The notes under the pieces are model-generated. The model did no database searches. It had not been told where the DNA came from and was given only the letters and a program-made list of their open reading frames with translations. The translations under genes were made by a program, and so were the position numbers. A DNA stretch of 64,000 nucleotides from Punica granatum (taxonomy: Eukaryota > Streptophyta > Magnoliopsida > Myrtales > Lythraceae), in contig NC_045130.1 of the NCBI RefSeq assembly GCF_007655135.1, forward strand, positions 22,883,363 to 22,947,362, written 5' to 3'. Positions 1 through 10,899 of this stretch are shown one piece after another. Within the stretch, counting starts at the first letter, position 1, and each line of letters opens with the position of its first letter.

Positions 1-488
1 TGTCGGAGGTCGGCCTTGCCGTTGGGGGCGGTTATGTGACTGTCGGTGGCCGACCTCGCCGCTAGGTGGTTGTGGTTCGCCGAAGGCTGACGTCTTGTGA
101 TGAGGACTCGAGCTCTGAGGATAAGTGCCTACTTACCTCGTGGAATCTGGAATCAGAGTCTGCCGTAGTTCCTACGGCTTGATACCTGCGATCTTGACAT
201 CATTAGTAAGTCATGGGAGGTTACTAATGATGTGTAAGCATAGGAAAGTCGTGGAAACAATGTCATTGCAACCCGTGATCTTCGGTTTCAAGTCAACTGA
301 GGGATCTGTGAATAATTTTTGTTGACAATGTGAGTGAGGTCTCGTTTTTAAATTCATTGATACGAGGCCTCCGGGGGCTCCCGTTGGCCATGCATGGGCA
401 TATCGAGATGTCCCTAATGATGCCCTAACAACTCTATCAATTGTTCGACGCGCCCATCGGCTCTAGACACTTCTCAATAGGGTACCAT
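1..488 (-). mobile_element. Internal region of a giant B-like LTR element, left fragment
   Basis: This non-coding stretch aligns in order with about 45421-45885, the internal region of the complete element at 38682-55385. Shared landmarks are the TGTCGGAGG start, CTCGAGCTCT, GAATCAGAGTCTG and CTTCTCAATA. It stops at 488 and homology resumes at 14049, so these are two halves of one older element. The strand is taken from the complete relative. I see no open frame with protein-family features; the 66-codon frame at 125-325 is not conserved in the relative. Confidence 0.75.
484..488. repeat. Degraded target-site duplication, left copy
   Basis: ACCAT here pairs with GCCGT at 14049-14053. The uninterrupted relative has ACCGT at 45881-45885, so each copy differs from the empty site by one transition. 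This marks one original insertion whose ends are now at 489 and 14048. Confidence 0.55.
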
Positions 489-668
489 TGTGAGCTCTCC
501 ATTTTGGTCCACCGGTTCCCATAGAAGAAAAACGTCAACAGTGACCTTGGCCAAAACCTGACAAACATGACAGAAAAAGGCCTAGCAGAAGCTTGGGTCA
601 CTATTCACAATCGGGTTAGCAGGGGCAAACACATGTTCATAGGTATGGGTTATAGACGAGAAGTAGGG
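489..668 (+). mobile_element. A-type giant LTR, 5' fragment
   Basis: The start TGTGAGCTCTCCATTTTGG is a decayed form of the LTR terminus TGTCAGCACCCCATTTTGG. The next 160 bases follow the solo LTR at 15407: CCACCGG, CAACAGTGACC, CTGACAAAC, GTCACTATTCACAA and GGGGCAAACA occur in the same order. The LTR is cut at 669 by gypsy copy 1. Its 3' end is probably the A-type segment 12255-14048. Confidence 0.75.
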
Positions 669-1210
669 TGATGCAATTCCCGCCAAGAATGACCAGACTC
701 GACAACAAAAGGATCCCAAGATTGTTCTATAATCAGAATTGATTGACAAACTTTCGACCCGTTGTTTATGACATAAACAAAAACCTTGGTATAATTGACA
801 TTAACCCGTTGTTTATTGCAAAACAAGAACCTCTGTATAGGAAGACGCCACAAGCGGGGTGGAAATCCGTTTGATAAGTCGACGATGAAAGACATGGAAA
901 ATTCTGATAAGTTCGAGTTAGTTCTTCAAGAACCTAAGAGAATACTTTCACGATTTTCTGAATGTTCATTCTCTTAAAAATTGACAAGACGAGTATATAT
1001 ATAGACCAAAACTAATCATAATTTGGTCATATCTCCTTGTAAAGTAAGGAAAATAAAATCTAAAGTATCTATAGAGATATAACTTAAACTTTAAACAAAT
1101 TTGATGATATCTTCTCTTGATCTTCAACAAATATTCTAGAAACTTATAGAAAATGGCTATATCATGGGATTAATCCTTTGCATCATAGACTTGACTGGAA
1201 TCTTCTTGAA
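669..1210 (-). repeat. 3' LTR of gypsy copy 1
   Basis: The left end TGATGCAATTCCCGCC matches the LTR ends at 3006 (copy 2, left) and 8917 (copy 2, right). On the minus strand the LTR therefore ends in ATTGCATCA. The body is AT-rich and matches 3006 onward over several hundred bases (CCCGTTGTTT, GAACCTC, GGAAGACGCCACAA, GATAAGTCGA). The right boundary is not resolved because no full 5' LTR partner survives; about 1.2 kb is an estimate. Confidence 0.6.
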
Positions 1211-1216
1211 CTTGAA

Positions 1217-2508
1217 TCATGTTGATTCATCTTTGTTGATCACGTGGTTCATGTTTAATAGGCCTCCACGAATTTGCTTGAGCCCAAACTCTTGAATCAG
1301 GTCGTTGAGTTCATATTTAAACTTCTTCGCTCGTGCTCGCGTAACCGGTCCAATTGAAACTTGAACTAGATCTCTTGAAGTCGTGCTACGATTTGCATCA
1401 TTCCCCTCCTCTTGAAAAGGATTTGCCTGCAAATCATCACCTACATTAAAAGGAAGCAAATCGGCAACATTAAAAGTAGCACTTACATTGTACTCACCAT
1501 GTAACTCTAGTTCGTAAGCGTTGTCATTGATGCGCTCTAGGTTCAAAAATCAGTTTATGACGCCCTTTGTTGGTGTGCTTTGCATACTGTTATGTTCTTC
1601 GCTTAATGTTGAGTCTTGCTTTCTCATGAATCTGCTTGATAAATTTAGCTTTCTTTTTTGCCATCTAAATTAACTTGCTTAGTCAAAGATAAATGAGATA
1701 AATCCAATGGAGGTAAAGGATTAAATCCATAAATAATTTTAAATTGTGAAAATTTAGTAGCAGAATGAACATATCAGTTATAAGCAAATACAGCATGTGG
1801 TAAACACTATTCTCATGTTTTGATGTTCTTTTTAATGATTGTCCTCAACAAAGTAGACAAAGTCTGAATTACTACTTCAGTTTGATCATCAGTTTGTGGG
1901 TGACAAGTAGTAAAAAACAATAGCTTCATACCAAACTTACACCACAAAGTCTTCTAAAAATAGCTCAAGAACTTAGCATCTCTATCCAAAACAATTGTTC
2001 TAGGCATGCCATGTAATTTTACAATCTCCATAAAGAACAAATCAGCAACATGCGAAGCATCATTCGTTTTGTGACTTGGAATAAAGTGTGTCATCATAGA
2101 AAATCTATCCACAATCACAAAAATTGAATCTCTCCCACGTTTAGTCCTAGGTAATCCTAACACAAAGTTCATTGAAATATCAATCCAAGGCTCACTAGAA
2201 ATAGGTAAATGAGTATATAAATCGTTGGGTTGCACTCTGGATTTAGCTTGCCTCCATGTGACATATCTACCACAAATTTTCTCAACATCTATTTTCATAT
2301 GTGGCGAATAGAAGTGTTCTTGCAAAATAGCTATAGTCTTTGTAACTCCAAAATGTCCCATTAATCCCTCACCATGAGATTCATGCACTAATAACTCCCT
2401 CAATGAATAATTAGGCACGCATAACTTATTCTCTCAAAAAAGGAATCCATAATGCCTAAAGAACTTACCACAAAGGGTTTCCTCACAAGCTCGATATTCC
2501 TCACAAAA
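1217..2508 (-). pseudogene. Integrase and polyprotein C-terminus, gypsy copy 1 (broken)
   Basis: Integrase inserts the DNA copy into the host genome. The piece at 1954-2418 carries the zinc-finger region (H..ESHG..GH), then [11 protein letters not shown] with the first catalytic Asp and [12 protein letters not shown] with the second. The second zinc-finger Cys pair reads CGRYVTW where copy 2 has CGRCITC, so two cysteines are lost. From 1547 to 1953 the frame is broken, but NPLPPLDLSHLSL-like sequence can still be followed. The last 109 codons (1217-1546) are the post-integrase tail ending RARAKKFKYELNDLIQEFG. Not functional. Confidence 0.85.
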
Positions 2509-3005
2509 TTAATGGTCTTTAGCATATAAATTTTTAATGTGTTCAAAACCAAGCAATTTTGCATCTAGTATAGAGAGTAATGCATACCTGTAAGAAAGTG
2601 CATCGGCGACCACATTTTCCTTACCTTGTTTATATCGAATGACGTATGGAAACGTCTCAATGAACTCCACCCATCGAGCATGTCTTTTGTTCAGCTTGTG
2701 TTGGCCCTTCAAGTATTTCAAGGACGCATGATCAGTGTGAATCACGAACTCCTTAAGCCATAGGTAGTGCTGCCACGTCTCTAAAGCTCGAACCAATGCA
2801 TACAACTTCTTATCATAAGTTGGGTAGTTTAAGGTTGTCCCGCTTAGTTTTTCGCTGAAGTAAGCAATTGGTCGTCCTTCATGCGTAAGAACTGCACCTA
2901 TACCAATACCTAAAGCATCACATTCAATCTCAAAAGTTTTTGAAAAGTCAGGTAAAGACAATAAAGGAGCGTTAGTAAGCTTCTCTTTGATTAGCTGAAA
3001 TGCCT
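2509..3005 (-). pseudogene. RNase H domain fragment, gypsy copy 1
   Basis: RNase H degrades RNA in the RNA-DNA hybrid during reverse transcription. The frame reads [74 protein letters not shown], then [16 protein letters not shown] and [16 protein letters not shown]. This is the usual gypsy RNase H with acidic residues in ECDA and HTDH. It is cut at its N-terminal side by the copy 2 LTR at 3006; the residues before KAF in the open frame are LTR read-through, not pol. Confidence 0.85.
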
Positions 3006-3570
3006 TGATGCGATTCCCGCCAAGAATGACGAGACCCGACAATTAAAGGAACCCAAGATCGTTCTACGATCAGATTTGATTGACAAATCTTCGACCCGTT
3101 GTTTGCGACATAAATGAGAACCTTGGTATAATTGACCTAAACTCGTTGTTTATTGTGAAACAAGAACCTCGGTATAGGAAGACGCCACAAACGGTGGTGG
3201 AAAGCTGTTTGATAAGTCGATGATGAACCCCATGAAAATTTTCGATAAATTTGAATTAGTTCTTCAAGAACCAAAGAGAATACTCTCACAATATTCTGAA
3301 TGTTCGATTTTTTGTAAATTAACCAAGATGAGTATATAAAGATTAAAACTAATCATATTCTGGCCATATCTCCTCCTAAAAATAAGGAAAATAAAAATCT
3401 AAAATATCGATAGAGATATGACTTAATCTATAAAGATATAAAATTTAAATATCCCGAGAATATCTCCATGAGATTTAAACTTTAAACAAATCTGATGATA
3501 TCTTCTCTTGATCTTCAAATATTCAAGAAACTTCCTCAAACACTTGCTAAATTTAGCATTGTCTGGAATC
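3006..3570 (-). repeat. 3' LTR of gypsy copy 2
   Basis: It starts TGATGCGATTCCCGCC and parallels 669 onward. The right end is approximate. It contains the AT-rich stretch around 3340-3480 (TATATAAAG, TAGAGATATGA) that also occurs near 990-1090 in copy 1. The first 57 bases match the 5' LTR remnant at 8917-8973 apart from a small indel and a few substitutions. Confidence 0.65.
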
Positions 3571-3678
3571 TTCTATAACTTGAATGATGTTGGCGGATCT
3601 TTGTTGATCACGTGATTCATATCCAATAAGCCTCCACGAATTTGCTTGAGCTCAAGCCTCTTGAATCAGGCCATTGAG

Positions 3679-5069
3679 TTAATCTTTAAACTTCTTCGCT
3701 TGTGCCCCCGTAACCGGTCCAATTGGAACTTGAACTAGATCCCTTGAAGTCGTGCAATGATTTGCATCATTCTCGTCCTCTTGCAAATGATTTGCCCTCA
3801 AATCATCACCTACATCAAAAGGAAGCAAATCAACAATATTAAAAGTAGCACTTACATTGTACTCACCAAGTAAGTCTAGTTTGTAAGCATTGTCATTGAT
3901 GCTCCTAGTACTTGAAAAGGACCATCCCCTCTTGGAAGCAATTTGGAATGTCTTTGCACCGGAAATCTCTCTTTCCTCATATACAACCAAACTCAATCTC
4001 TGGATTCAAAAATTAGCTCATGACGCCACTTGTTACCGTGTTTTACATACTGCTTTGTTCTTCCCTCAATGTTGAGTCTTGCTTTCTCATGAATCTGCTT
4101 GACAAATTCAGCTTTCTTTTTGTCATCTAAATTAACATGCTCAGTCAAAGGTAAAGGAGATAAATCCAATGGATTAAAGGATTAAATCCATAAACAATTT
4201 CAAATGGTGAAAATTTAGTAGTAGAATTAATAGATCTGCTATAAGCAAACTCAACATGTGGTAAACACTCTTCCCATGTTTTGATTTTTTTTAATGATTG
4301 CCCTCAATAAAATAGACAAAGTCTTATTTACTACTTCAGTTTGACCATCAGTTTGCGGGTGACAAATAGTAGAAAACAATAGCTTAGTACCTAACTTACA
4401 CCACAAAGTTTTCCAAAAATAGCTCAAGAACTTAGCATCTCTATCCGAAACAATTGTTCTAGGCATGCCATGTAATCTTACAATCTCCGTAAATAACAAA
4501 TCAACAACATCTGAAGCATCATCCGTTTTGTTACATGGAATAAAATTTGCCATCTTAGAAAATCTATCCACAACCACAAAAATTGAATCTCTCCCACGTT
4601 TGTACTAGGTAATCCTAACACAAAGTCCATTGAAATATCAATCCAAGGCTCATTAGGACTAGGTAAATGAGTATACAAACCGTTGGGCCGCACTCTAAAT
4701 TTAGCTTGCCTACATGTGATACATCTACCACAAATTCTCAACATCTCTTTCCATATGTGGCCAATAAAAGTGTTCTTGCAAAATAACTAAAATCTTTGCA
4801 AGTCCAAAATGTCTCATTAATTCCCCACCATGAGATTCATTCACTAATAACTCACTCAAAGAACAATTAGGCACATGTAACTTATTATCTCGAAACAGGA
4901 ACCCATCACGCCTAAAGAACTTACCACAAGGGGTTTCCTCACATGCCCGATATTCCTCACAAAATTCATGGTCATCAGCATATAAATTTTTAATGTGCTC
5001 AAAACCAAGTAATTTTGCATCTAGTGTAGAGAGTAATGTATACCTGCGAGAAAGTGCATCGGCGACCAC
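3679..5069 (-). pseudogene. Integrase and polyprotein C-terminus, gypsy copy 2 (frameshifted)
   Basis: The zinc finger is intact in sequence (H..ESHG..RHFG, CGRCITCRQAK). It is followed by DISMDFVLGLP (first catalytic Asp), [18 protein letters not shown] (second Asp) and [15 protein letters not shown] (catalytic Glu), so all of DDE is present. The reading frame is broken twice relative to copy 1: a 2-base loss near 4738 (AAATTCTC against AAATTTTCTC) and a 1-base loss near 4602. A tail piece at 3679-3996 holds INDNAYKLDL and VQVPIGPVTGAQAKKFKD. The chain is dead although the catalytic residues remain. Confidence 0.87.
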
Positions 5070-5480
5070 ATTCTCCTTACCTTATTTATATCGAATGACG
5101 TATGGAAATGTCTCCATGAACTCCAACCATCGAACATGTCTTTTGTTTAGCTTGTGTTGGCCCTTCAAGTATTTCAAGGACTCATGATCGGTGTAAATCA
5201 CGAACTCCTTAGGCCATAGGTAGTCCTGCCACGTCTCTAAAGCTCGAATCAATGCATAGAACTCTTTATCATAAGTTGGGTAGTTTAAGGCTTTCCCGCT
5301 TAGTTTTTCGTTGAAGTAAGCAATTTTTCATCATTCCTACGTATGAACTGCACCTATACCAATACTTGAAGCATCACATTCAATCTAAAAAGTTTTAGAA
5401 AAGTTAGGCAAAGACAATAGAAGAGCGTTGGTCAGCTTTTCTTTGATTAGCTGAAACGCCTTCTCTTGTTCTTCTCCCCA
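5030..5480 (-). pseudogene. RNase H domain, gypsy copy 2 (broken)
   Basis: The end [32 protein letters not shown] joins the integrase piece. Upstream, the region is homologous to the RNase H of copy 1, but it has stops (for example at about 5085 and 5390) and a changed stretch near 5330 where copy 1 encodes GRPIAY. The N-terminal side [21 protein letters not shown] is read with the RT frame. Confidence 0.75.
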
Positions 5481-6470
5481 TCTAAATCCAGTATTCTTCT
5501 TAATCATTTTAGTAAGTAGTGCGGCTACGCAACTGAAGTCCTTCACAAACCGCCGGTAAAAACTAGCAAGTTCATGGAAACTACGAACATTACCTACACT
5601 TGTGAGACTAGGCCACTCTTGGATTGCACGTACCTTCTCTTCATAAACCTGTATACCTTGTGCACTAACAACAAATTCCAAAAATACAAGCTTATCGGTG
5701 TAAAAAGTACAGTTCTTCAAATTAACAAATAACTTTTCCTTCCTAAGCACATCTAAAACAGATTTCAAATGTACCTTATGATTATCCAATTTTTTGCTAT
5801 AATTAGTATATCATCAAAGTAGACAACAACAAATCTACCTATAAATGCACGCAAAACATGATTCATAAGTTTCCTAAAAGTGCTCGGAGCATTAGTTAAA
5901 CCAAAAGGAATAACTAACCATTCATACAAACCATCTTTTGTTTTAAAGGCAGTTTTCCATTCATCTCATTCTTTCATTCTAATATGATAACCACTATTTA
6001 AATCAATTTTAGAAAATACACAAGAACCATGCAGCTCATCTAACATTTCATATAAGCAAGGAATAGGATGACGATACTTTACCGTTATGTTGTTGATTGC
6101 TCGGCAATCAACGCACATTCTCCACGTCCTATCCTTCTTAGGTACAAGTATAACCGGAACGACGCATGGGCTCATGCTCTCCCTCACGTACCATTTCTCA
6201 AACAACTCACTTACTTGCCGTTGAAGCTCTTTTGTCTCCTCATGATTGCTTCTATAGGCTGGTCGGCTTGGAATTGTTGCACCGGGAACAAAATCAATTT
6301 GATGTTCAATCTCTCGGATTGGAGGTAACCCATGTGGTGTTTCCTCGGGAAATACATCCTTATACTCCGGCAAAAGAGAAACAACAGAACTAGACAGAGC
6401 AATGTTAAGTTCGTTATTGTTGAAAAATGTCTCTTTGTACAAAAATACAATCATCGGCTAATTTGAAAAC
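5385..6470 (-). pseudogene. Reverse transcriptase, gypsy copy 2 (frameshifted)
   Basis: RT copies the element RNA into DNA. The N-terminal piece (5966-6454) has LPEYKDVFPEETPHGLPPIREIEHQIDFVPGA, then VILVPKKDRTWRMCVDCRAINNITVKYRHPIP and FSKIDLNSGYHIRMKE with the first catalytic Asp in SKIDL; the Gln usual after GYH is missing. YFDD, the second catalytic motif, is encoded at 5821-5810. The frame shifts just after it, near 5795, and resumes as [44 protein letters not shown] and FRWGEEQEKAF. Active-site codons survive but the frame does not. Confidence 0.88.
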
Positions 6471-6594
6471 ATTGCTCCCTTAATTTCACTCATTTTTGCA
6501 TATAAATTCTTTTGTTTTCTCTTTGATTTTCTCTCAATGGCCGAATTTTGATTTTCTTTTTCTCGACCTCTCTCTGATTTTCACTATTTTTCTT

Positions 6595-7190
6595 TTATTC
6601 ACTATCTTTTTGCAATCTAACTTGATCCTCATATACTTGCTGCAGTGTCAATGGTACAAGAGTGATTGATCGTTGATTAAGTACAAATAAGTATTTGTTT
6701 GTAAAGCCATCATACTTCATACGCTTATCAAACTGCCATGGACGCCCTAGCAACAAGTGTCCTTGCATTGGTACTACATCACGCAACACTTCATCTTCGT
6801 ATTTATCGATTCGAAATGCAACTAACACCTGCTTGTATACCTTTATCTCACAACTATCATATAACCATTGCAGCTTGTACGGCCTATGGTGCTTCAACAT
6901 GGACAATCCTAATTTTTCCACCATTGTTGTGCTTGCAACATTAGTACAACTACCCCCCATCAATAATCACACTACATACTTTGTCTTTGATGTAACACCT
7001 AGTGTGAAAGATATCATCCCGCTGCACTTCTTCAACTCCTTTTATTTGCAAGCTCAATGCTTTCCTTGCCACCAATGGCTAAATATTCCTTCTCAGCAAC
7101 GTCCTCCAATGGGAGCATGTCATTGGTGTCGGAATCTTCATTGTCGGTCACAATTTCACCATTGTCTTGCATCACCATGACCCACTTGTT
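6595..7190 (-). pseudogene. Aspartic protease, gypsy copy 2 (frameshift in the active site)
   Basis: The protease cleaves the gag-pol polyprotein. The active-site region should read IDGGSCTN. Here a run of six C at 6953-6958 puts the Asp codon and GGSCTN in different frames, so the open frame starts only at MGGSCTNVAS. The rest matches the + strand copy at 22064-22314: STTMVEKLGLSMLKH, YKLQWL, VLVAFRIDKYEDEVL, HLLLGRPWQFD. After that come KYDGFTNKYLFVLNQRSITLVPLTLQQVYEDQ. Upstream, 6960-7190 is the broken gag-protease linker. Confidence 0.8.
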
Positions 7191-8258
7191 TGGGCATTGA
7201 CTTGCTATGTGTTCCCTGCCTTGGCATTAAAACACTTAATGTCACGATTCCTAGAGGTAGAAGTGTCGATTTTACCTTGAGGAACGTGGCTGGTTGCTTC
7301 TTGCTTTTGCTCGGTTTTTGACTTCGACGTGGATTGCTTCTCATATTTCTTCCATTGATTCGGTTTCCAAGTGGATGTGCTTGGGCTTTGGCTTGCACAT
7401 GTACTGCCCCTCCTCTTGAATTGGTTCTCAATCTTTATAGCCAGGTGAACCATATCCTCCAACTCCATATAATGTTGTAATTCCACGGTATTTTGAATTT
7501 CTCGGTTCAATCCCGCCAAAAATCTTGCCATAGTGGCCTCCCAATCCTCCTCTACATTTGCTTGAATCATGGCCACTTCCATTTCCTTAAAATATTCCTC
7601 TATACTCCGATTACTTTGCCTAAGACTTTGCAACTTATTATACAATTCTCGGTAGTAATAACTATGAACAAATCGCTTCTTCATCACCCTGCCACGTATC
7701 TATAGGTGGCTCTCTATTTCTTTGCTTATTTATGACCAATTGATCCCATCAGATAATTGCATAATCCGACAATTCAATTGTTGCCAATTTGACTTTCTTA
7801 AGCTCGAAATAATTATAACAATCAAATATAAACTCCACCTTTTTCTCCCATTCAAAGTATGCTTCGGGATCATTCTTTCTTTGGAATGATGGGATTTTCT
7901 TCTTAATACTACCCAAATTATTGTCTTCTCGATTCTTAACTTCTCTAAACCGCCCTCCACGTCTCCTATTACTAACAATCGAATCCCGATCATCTTCTTC
8001 ATCAAAACCAGCCCCATAATTCTCTTTATCTTCAACCCTCACTTCCCTCGGTTGAACTCTTTCCCTCCTACGCGTATTAGGAGCGTTTCGTGGCTGCTCC
8101 ACACGTGTGTTATCCATATGATCTATCCGTTCATAAACCTGCTTCAACTCTAACCTCATCACACGCCTCATCACAATCATCATGGCCTCCATAATTACTT
8201 TTGAATCAGCCAATTCTGTAACACCTTCGGGAGTACTCTTAGCATTGTTGCGAGACAT
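7190..8258 (-). pseudogene. gag, gypsy copy 2 (frameshifted)
   Basis: Gag forms the virus-like particle. The start ATG at 8258 gives MSRNNAKSTPEGVTELADS, then an acidic and Arg-rich stretch, EDNNLGSIKKKIPSFQRKNDPEAYFEWEKKVEFIFDCYNYFELKKVKLATIEL, a TGA where the + strand copy has a Trp codon (YAII*WDQ), and after a further shift near 7690 KKRFVHSYYYRELYNKLQSLRQSNRSIEEYFKEMEVAMIQANVEEDWEATMARFLAGLNREI. The CCHC zinc knuckle near 7201-7245 has lost one A after KCF, which throws the knuckle out of frame. Confidence 0.87.
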
Positions 8259-8899
8259 GATTGCTGCAAAATAAAGTTAGAAAGAAAGGACCTCACAATT
8301 CTCTCCCTTACGTGTTTACACTCAAGAATGTGAATCACTCTACACTTGTGTTTTCACTCAAAAAACATACGTGACTTTTAACCATCTAATGTCCTCACCA
8401 CTCTTGCCTTTTTCCACTCGATAATTCTCTTTCAGTTCTTTTGAAACTAAATAAACAATTCTCCAAAATTTTCAGCAGCCATTCACCAAGAACTTATCAA
8501 GGAAAATTAATGGTCAAAGGAATTTAAGGAAGAAATGAAACAAGAGAGAAGGCAACTACTATGAAGGATGAAATATATCAGAATGTTATATGGATGGAAA
8601 GGTATGGAGAATTATTTAGGGAAGGAAATATGGAAGAAAGGATATTATGTAATTCTGGGAACATAATCAATGTAAATCAATAAGAAAGGGAAATAACAAC
8701 TTTAGAATGATCTGATGCAAAGAATTTGAATCAAATTGAGACTGACAGTTTCTTTCTTTTCTTTCGATTTTTTTTAAGCTCATTTTTTTGTTCTGGAATT
8801 TTTTATTTTTGTTGCTAACAATCCACAAAGGAAAAACCATACGGAATGAAATTCAGCATACTGAAACGAAAAGGATAGGATAAACCTGATTTGGAGCGT
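8259..8899 (-). other. 5' leader of gypsy copy 2
   Basis: Between the primer-binding site and the gag start lies an AT-rich leader without a credible gene. The segment 8281-8510 is the partner of 15233-15406 plus 20691-20773 on the + strand. It therefore serves as an empty site that proves where the solo LTR 15407-20690 inserted. Confidence 0.7.
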
Positions 8900-8914
8900 G
8901 AAACTCTGATGCCA
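8900..8914 (-). promoter_or_regulatory. Primer-binding site, initiator tRNA-Met type
   Basis: The minus strand reads TGGCATCAGAGTTTC starting two bases inside the 5' LTR end. It matches the usual plant PBS TGGTATCAGAGC except for two transitions. Position and spacing confirm that 8917 is the inner LTR edge. Confidence 0.75.
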
Positions 8915-8916
8915 AA

Positions 8917-8973
8917 TGATGCGATTCCTGTCAAGAATGACGAGACTAAAGGAACCCAAGATCGTTCCACGAT
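8917..8973 (-). repeat. 5' LTR remnant of gypsy copy 2
   Basis: Fifty-seven bases, TGATGCGATTCCTGTC to GTTCCACGAT, match the start of 3006 onward. The LTR should continue with CAGATTTGATTGAC but instead meets TGTCAACACC at 8974, the start of a giant LTR. Its missing part is not found right of 14048. Confidence 0.8.
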
Positions 8974-10564
8974 TGTCAACACCCCATTTTGGTCCATCTA
9001 GCAAATGAAGCTCATTGACAGCATACAAGCTATGACTTGAGCAGAGTACAGAAAAACGACTCAACAGAGCGAAAAATCACTATTCATCCTCAAGTCGGCG
9101 AAATCGGGCAAATGACACATACACCTGACAGAAGGGCTCTAGGGGTCACCAAAAGGCAACAGAGCTCAACAATGTCCAAAACCGGCATTTTCAGTAAATC
9201 ACACGGACAGTACTATTTTCCAATAGTTCGCTCGATCGTCGGAAGATAGCCAATATTGGACTTCAAAAATCCACTTTAATGCCAAACAGATGAAAAGTGT
9301 CCCCAAAGGCATTTTGCAAATCATCTGCTCTATACAGAACAACTTTCTGTATACAGACAACTTTTCAGTGGAAGTCCAAAAATGCCGGTTTCCTGGAGAA
9401 AAGTTAATTCCAAATGTCATATTCGGCCATGCTCCACCAGCACACAGAGCATGAACAATGCTTCAGATTGTCTCTTGGAAGTCACACAGACACTTCAAAT
9501 GACTTCCGAGCGGTAAAACAAGCATACCCCTCTTCGGAAGAGTATAGCCGGAGACTGGTTTGATGGAATTATGACAAACGAAGTTCATACCGCATTGCCC
9601 TGAAAACTCTAGCGGACATTCACAATTGGGCAAAACAGACGACAAAATCCTTTTCAGTTTCCCGAGTAACCTCCGAGGAGTGGAAATGGCCATTTTCAAT
9701 AGAAATGCATATCCGGAGGCCCTTTTTACGGAAACTTGACGCCAGGTGTCTACCCTACACCATGCTAGCCTTCTCAAGGCTCAACGTGGAATCGTCGGAA
9801 TAAATCACACGACTCATCTAGACCTCCCGAGTAGTGCTTTAGAGGTCTCAGATATACTTTTCAAATCCTTGGAGGTCTGATATCGACAAACAGAGATTAC
9901 AGTAATCCCCGGAGTGCCCAAGCAACTCAGAAATCATTCTGAGAAATCCAGTTTCGGCCTCGTAGGACGTCTCCGGCCCCACGTTAGCATTACCGGCTTA
10001 AGGGACAATTGTTCACGTTGTCTGACAATTTATGTCAAAATGACCAACGTGAGATGCAAACACAAGATATGTTGTCAAAAGCGAACAACTTCGCTCTGGT
10101 CACCTGCAAGGAGCAAAACCGGCTTCCGAGCCTCGTACACTTCCGGGACATTTCTCCATGAAAAATGCCAATCTTAGGCTCGTTAAAACCGTTTTCTCGC
10201 GCATATCGACAATTCGACGTTCAATTCGAACCACGGACTTCGAATGCGCGACCAATCGAGACCCGAGCTTTCTCCCGGTTTCTCCTCATGGGCCGTAGGA
10301 CCCACGGGCTGCCCAAGGGCAGCCGCCCCTTGCCCCAAAAATTTCGGCCTCTTCCTCCTCTTCACTTGCACTCACCTAGCCCAAAATATCTTGGGAAGTT
10401 GAAGACAACACTCAAGCCATCAACTCCATCTCCATTAATGCTCTTGGCTCTTCCATATCAAGAACACTTGGTCCACATTCATCCTCATCCTCATTAGGAT
10501 GGCCGAAATTTGCTAAGGGTCCCCCTAATGGTGCTTTGCTTTGCTTAATTGCCCATTAGTTTTG

Positions 10565-10573
10565 ACTATAAAT
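10565..10573 (+). promoter_or_regulatory. TATA box of the composite LTR
   Basis: ACTATAAAT sits where the other giant LTRs also have TATA-like sequence, about 0.75 kb before the conserved AG|GTA site. Promoter strength is not known. Confidence 0.55.
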
Positions 10574-10899
10574 TGCCCAAAAGTGAGTAACTTAATCACT
10601 TCTCCTCTTGCACACTTCTCACTAGCTTTCTCCCTCTAAAAATCCTCTCAAACTCCATAGCTAATAGCAGCCAAGAACCAGCAAGCTTCATCTTTGAAAA
10701 ACAGAAAAGAAAACATCGAACAAAACCCGAAGTTCTTAAGTCGGAAGCCGGTGTTCATCATCCCAACTTAACTTCAAAAATTCCCAAACTCCATATCCCA
10801 CTCATTTTGGACCCATGGAGTTCATTGGTGAAGTTGGTTTTTCCATTTGAAGTCTTTAAATTATTATTTCAGGTCAATTAGTGCATTTCGGGCGAAACT

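Larger units (their letters stand above)
669..3005 (-). mobile_element. Ty3/gypsy copy 1, truncated (3' LTR, integrase, part of RNase H)
   Basis: Read on the minus strand this holds part of RNase H, integrase, the polyprotein tail and a 3' LTR. It has no gag, protease or RT. The upstream part is missing because the 3' LTR of copy 2 (from 3006) abuts the RNase H frame inside the residues KAFQLI. It sits in the A-type LTR that starts at 489. The polyprotein tail (INDNAYELEL, SATFNVADLLPF, GPVTRARAKKFK) is of a kind common in plant Ty3/gypsy polyproteins; I do not assign a lineage more exactly. Confidence 0.85.
3006..8973 (-). mobile_element. Ty3/gypsy copy 2, nearly complete but inactive
   Basis: On the minus strand the order is 5' LTR remnant (8917-8973), primer-binding site, leader, gag, protease, RT, RNase H, integrase, polyprotein tail and 3' LTR (from 3006). 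This is Ty3/gypsy order. Every coding domain has frameshifts or stops, so the copy is dead. The 5' LTR keeps only 57 bases because a giant B-type LTR starts at 8974. It abuts copy 1 at 3005/3006, either as an insertion into copy 1 with later loss of one side or as a recombination product. Confidence 0.85.

Noticed and set aside
5385..6470. Endogenous pararetrovirus reverse transcriptase
   Set aside because: The domain order gag-protease-RT-RNase H-integrase with LTRs and a tRNA-Met PBS is Ty3/gypsy; no movement protein or coat protein is seen.
669..8973. A single gypsy element with an internal duplication
   Set aside because: Two polyprotein tails, two integrases, two RNase H regions and two 3' LTR starts show two separate copies with different substitutions.
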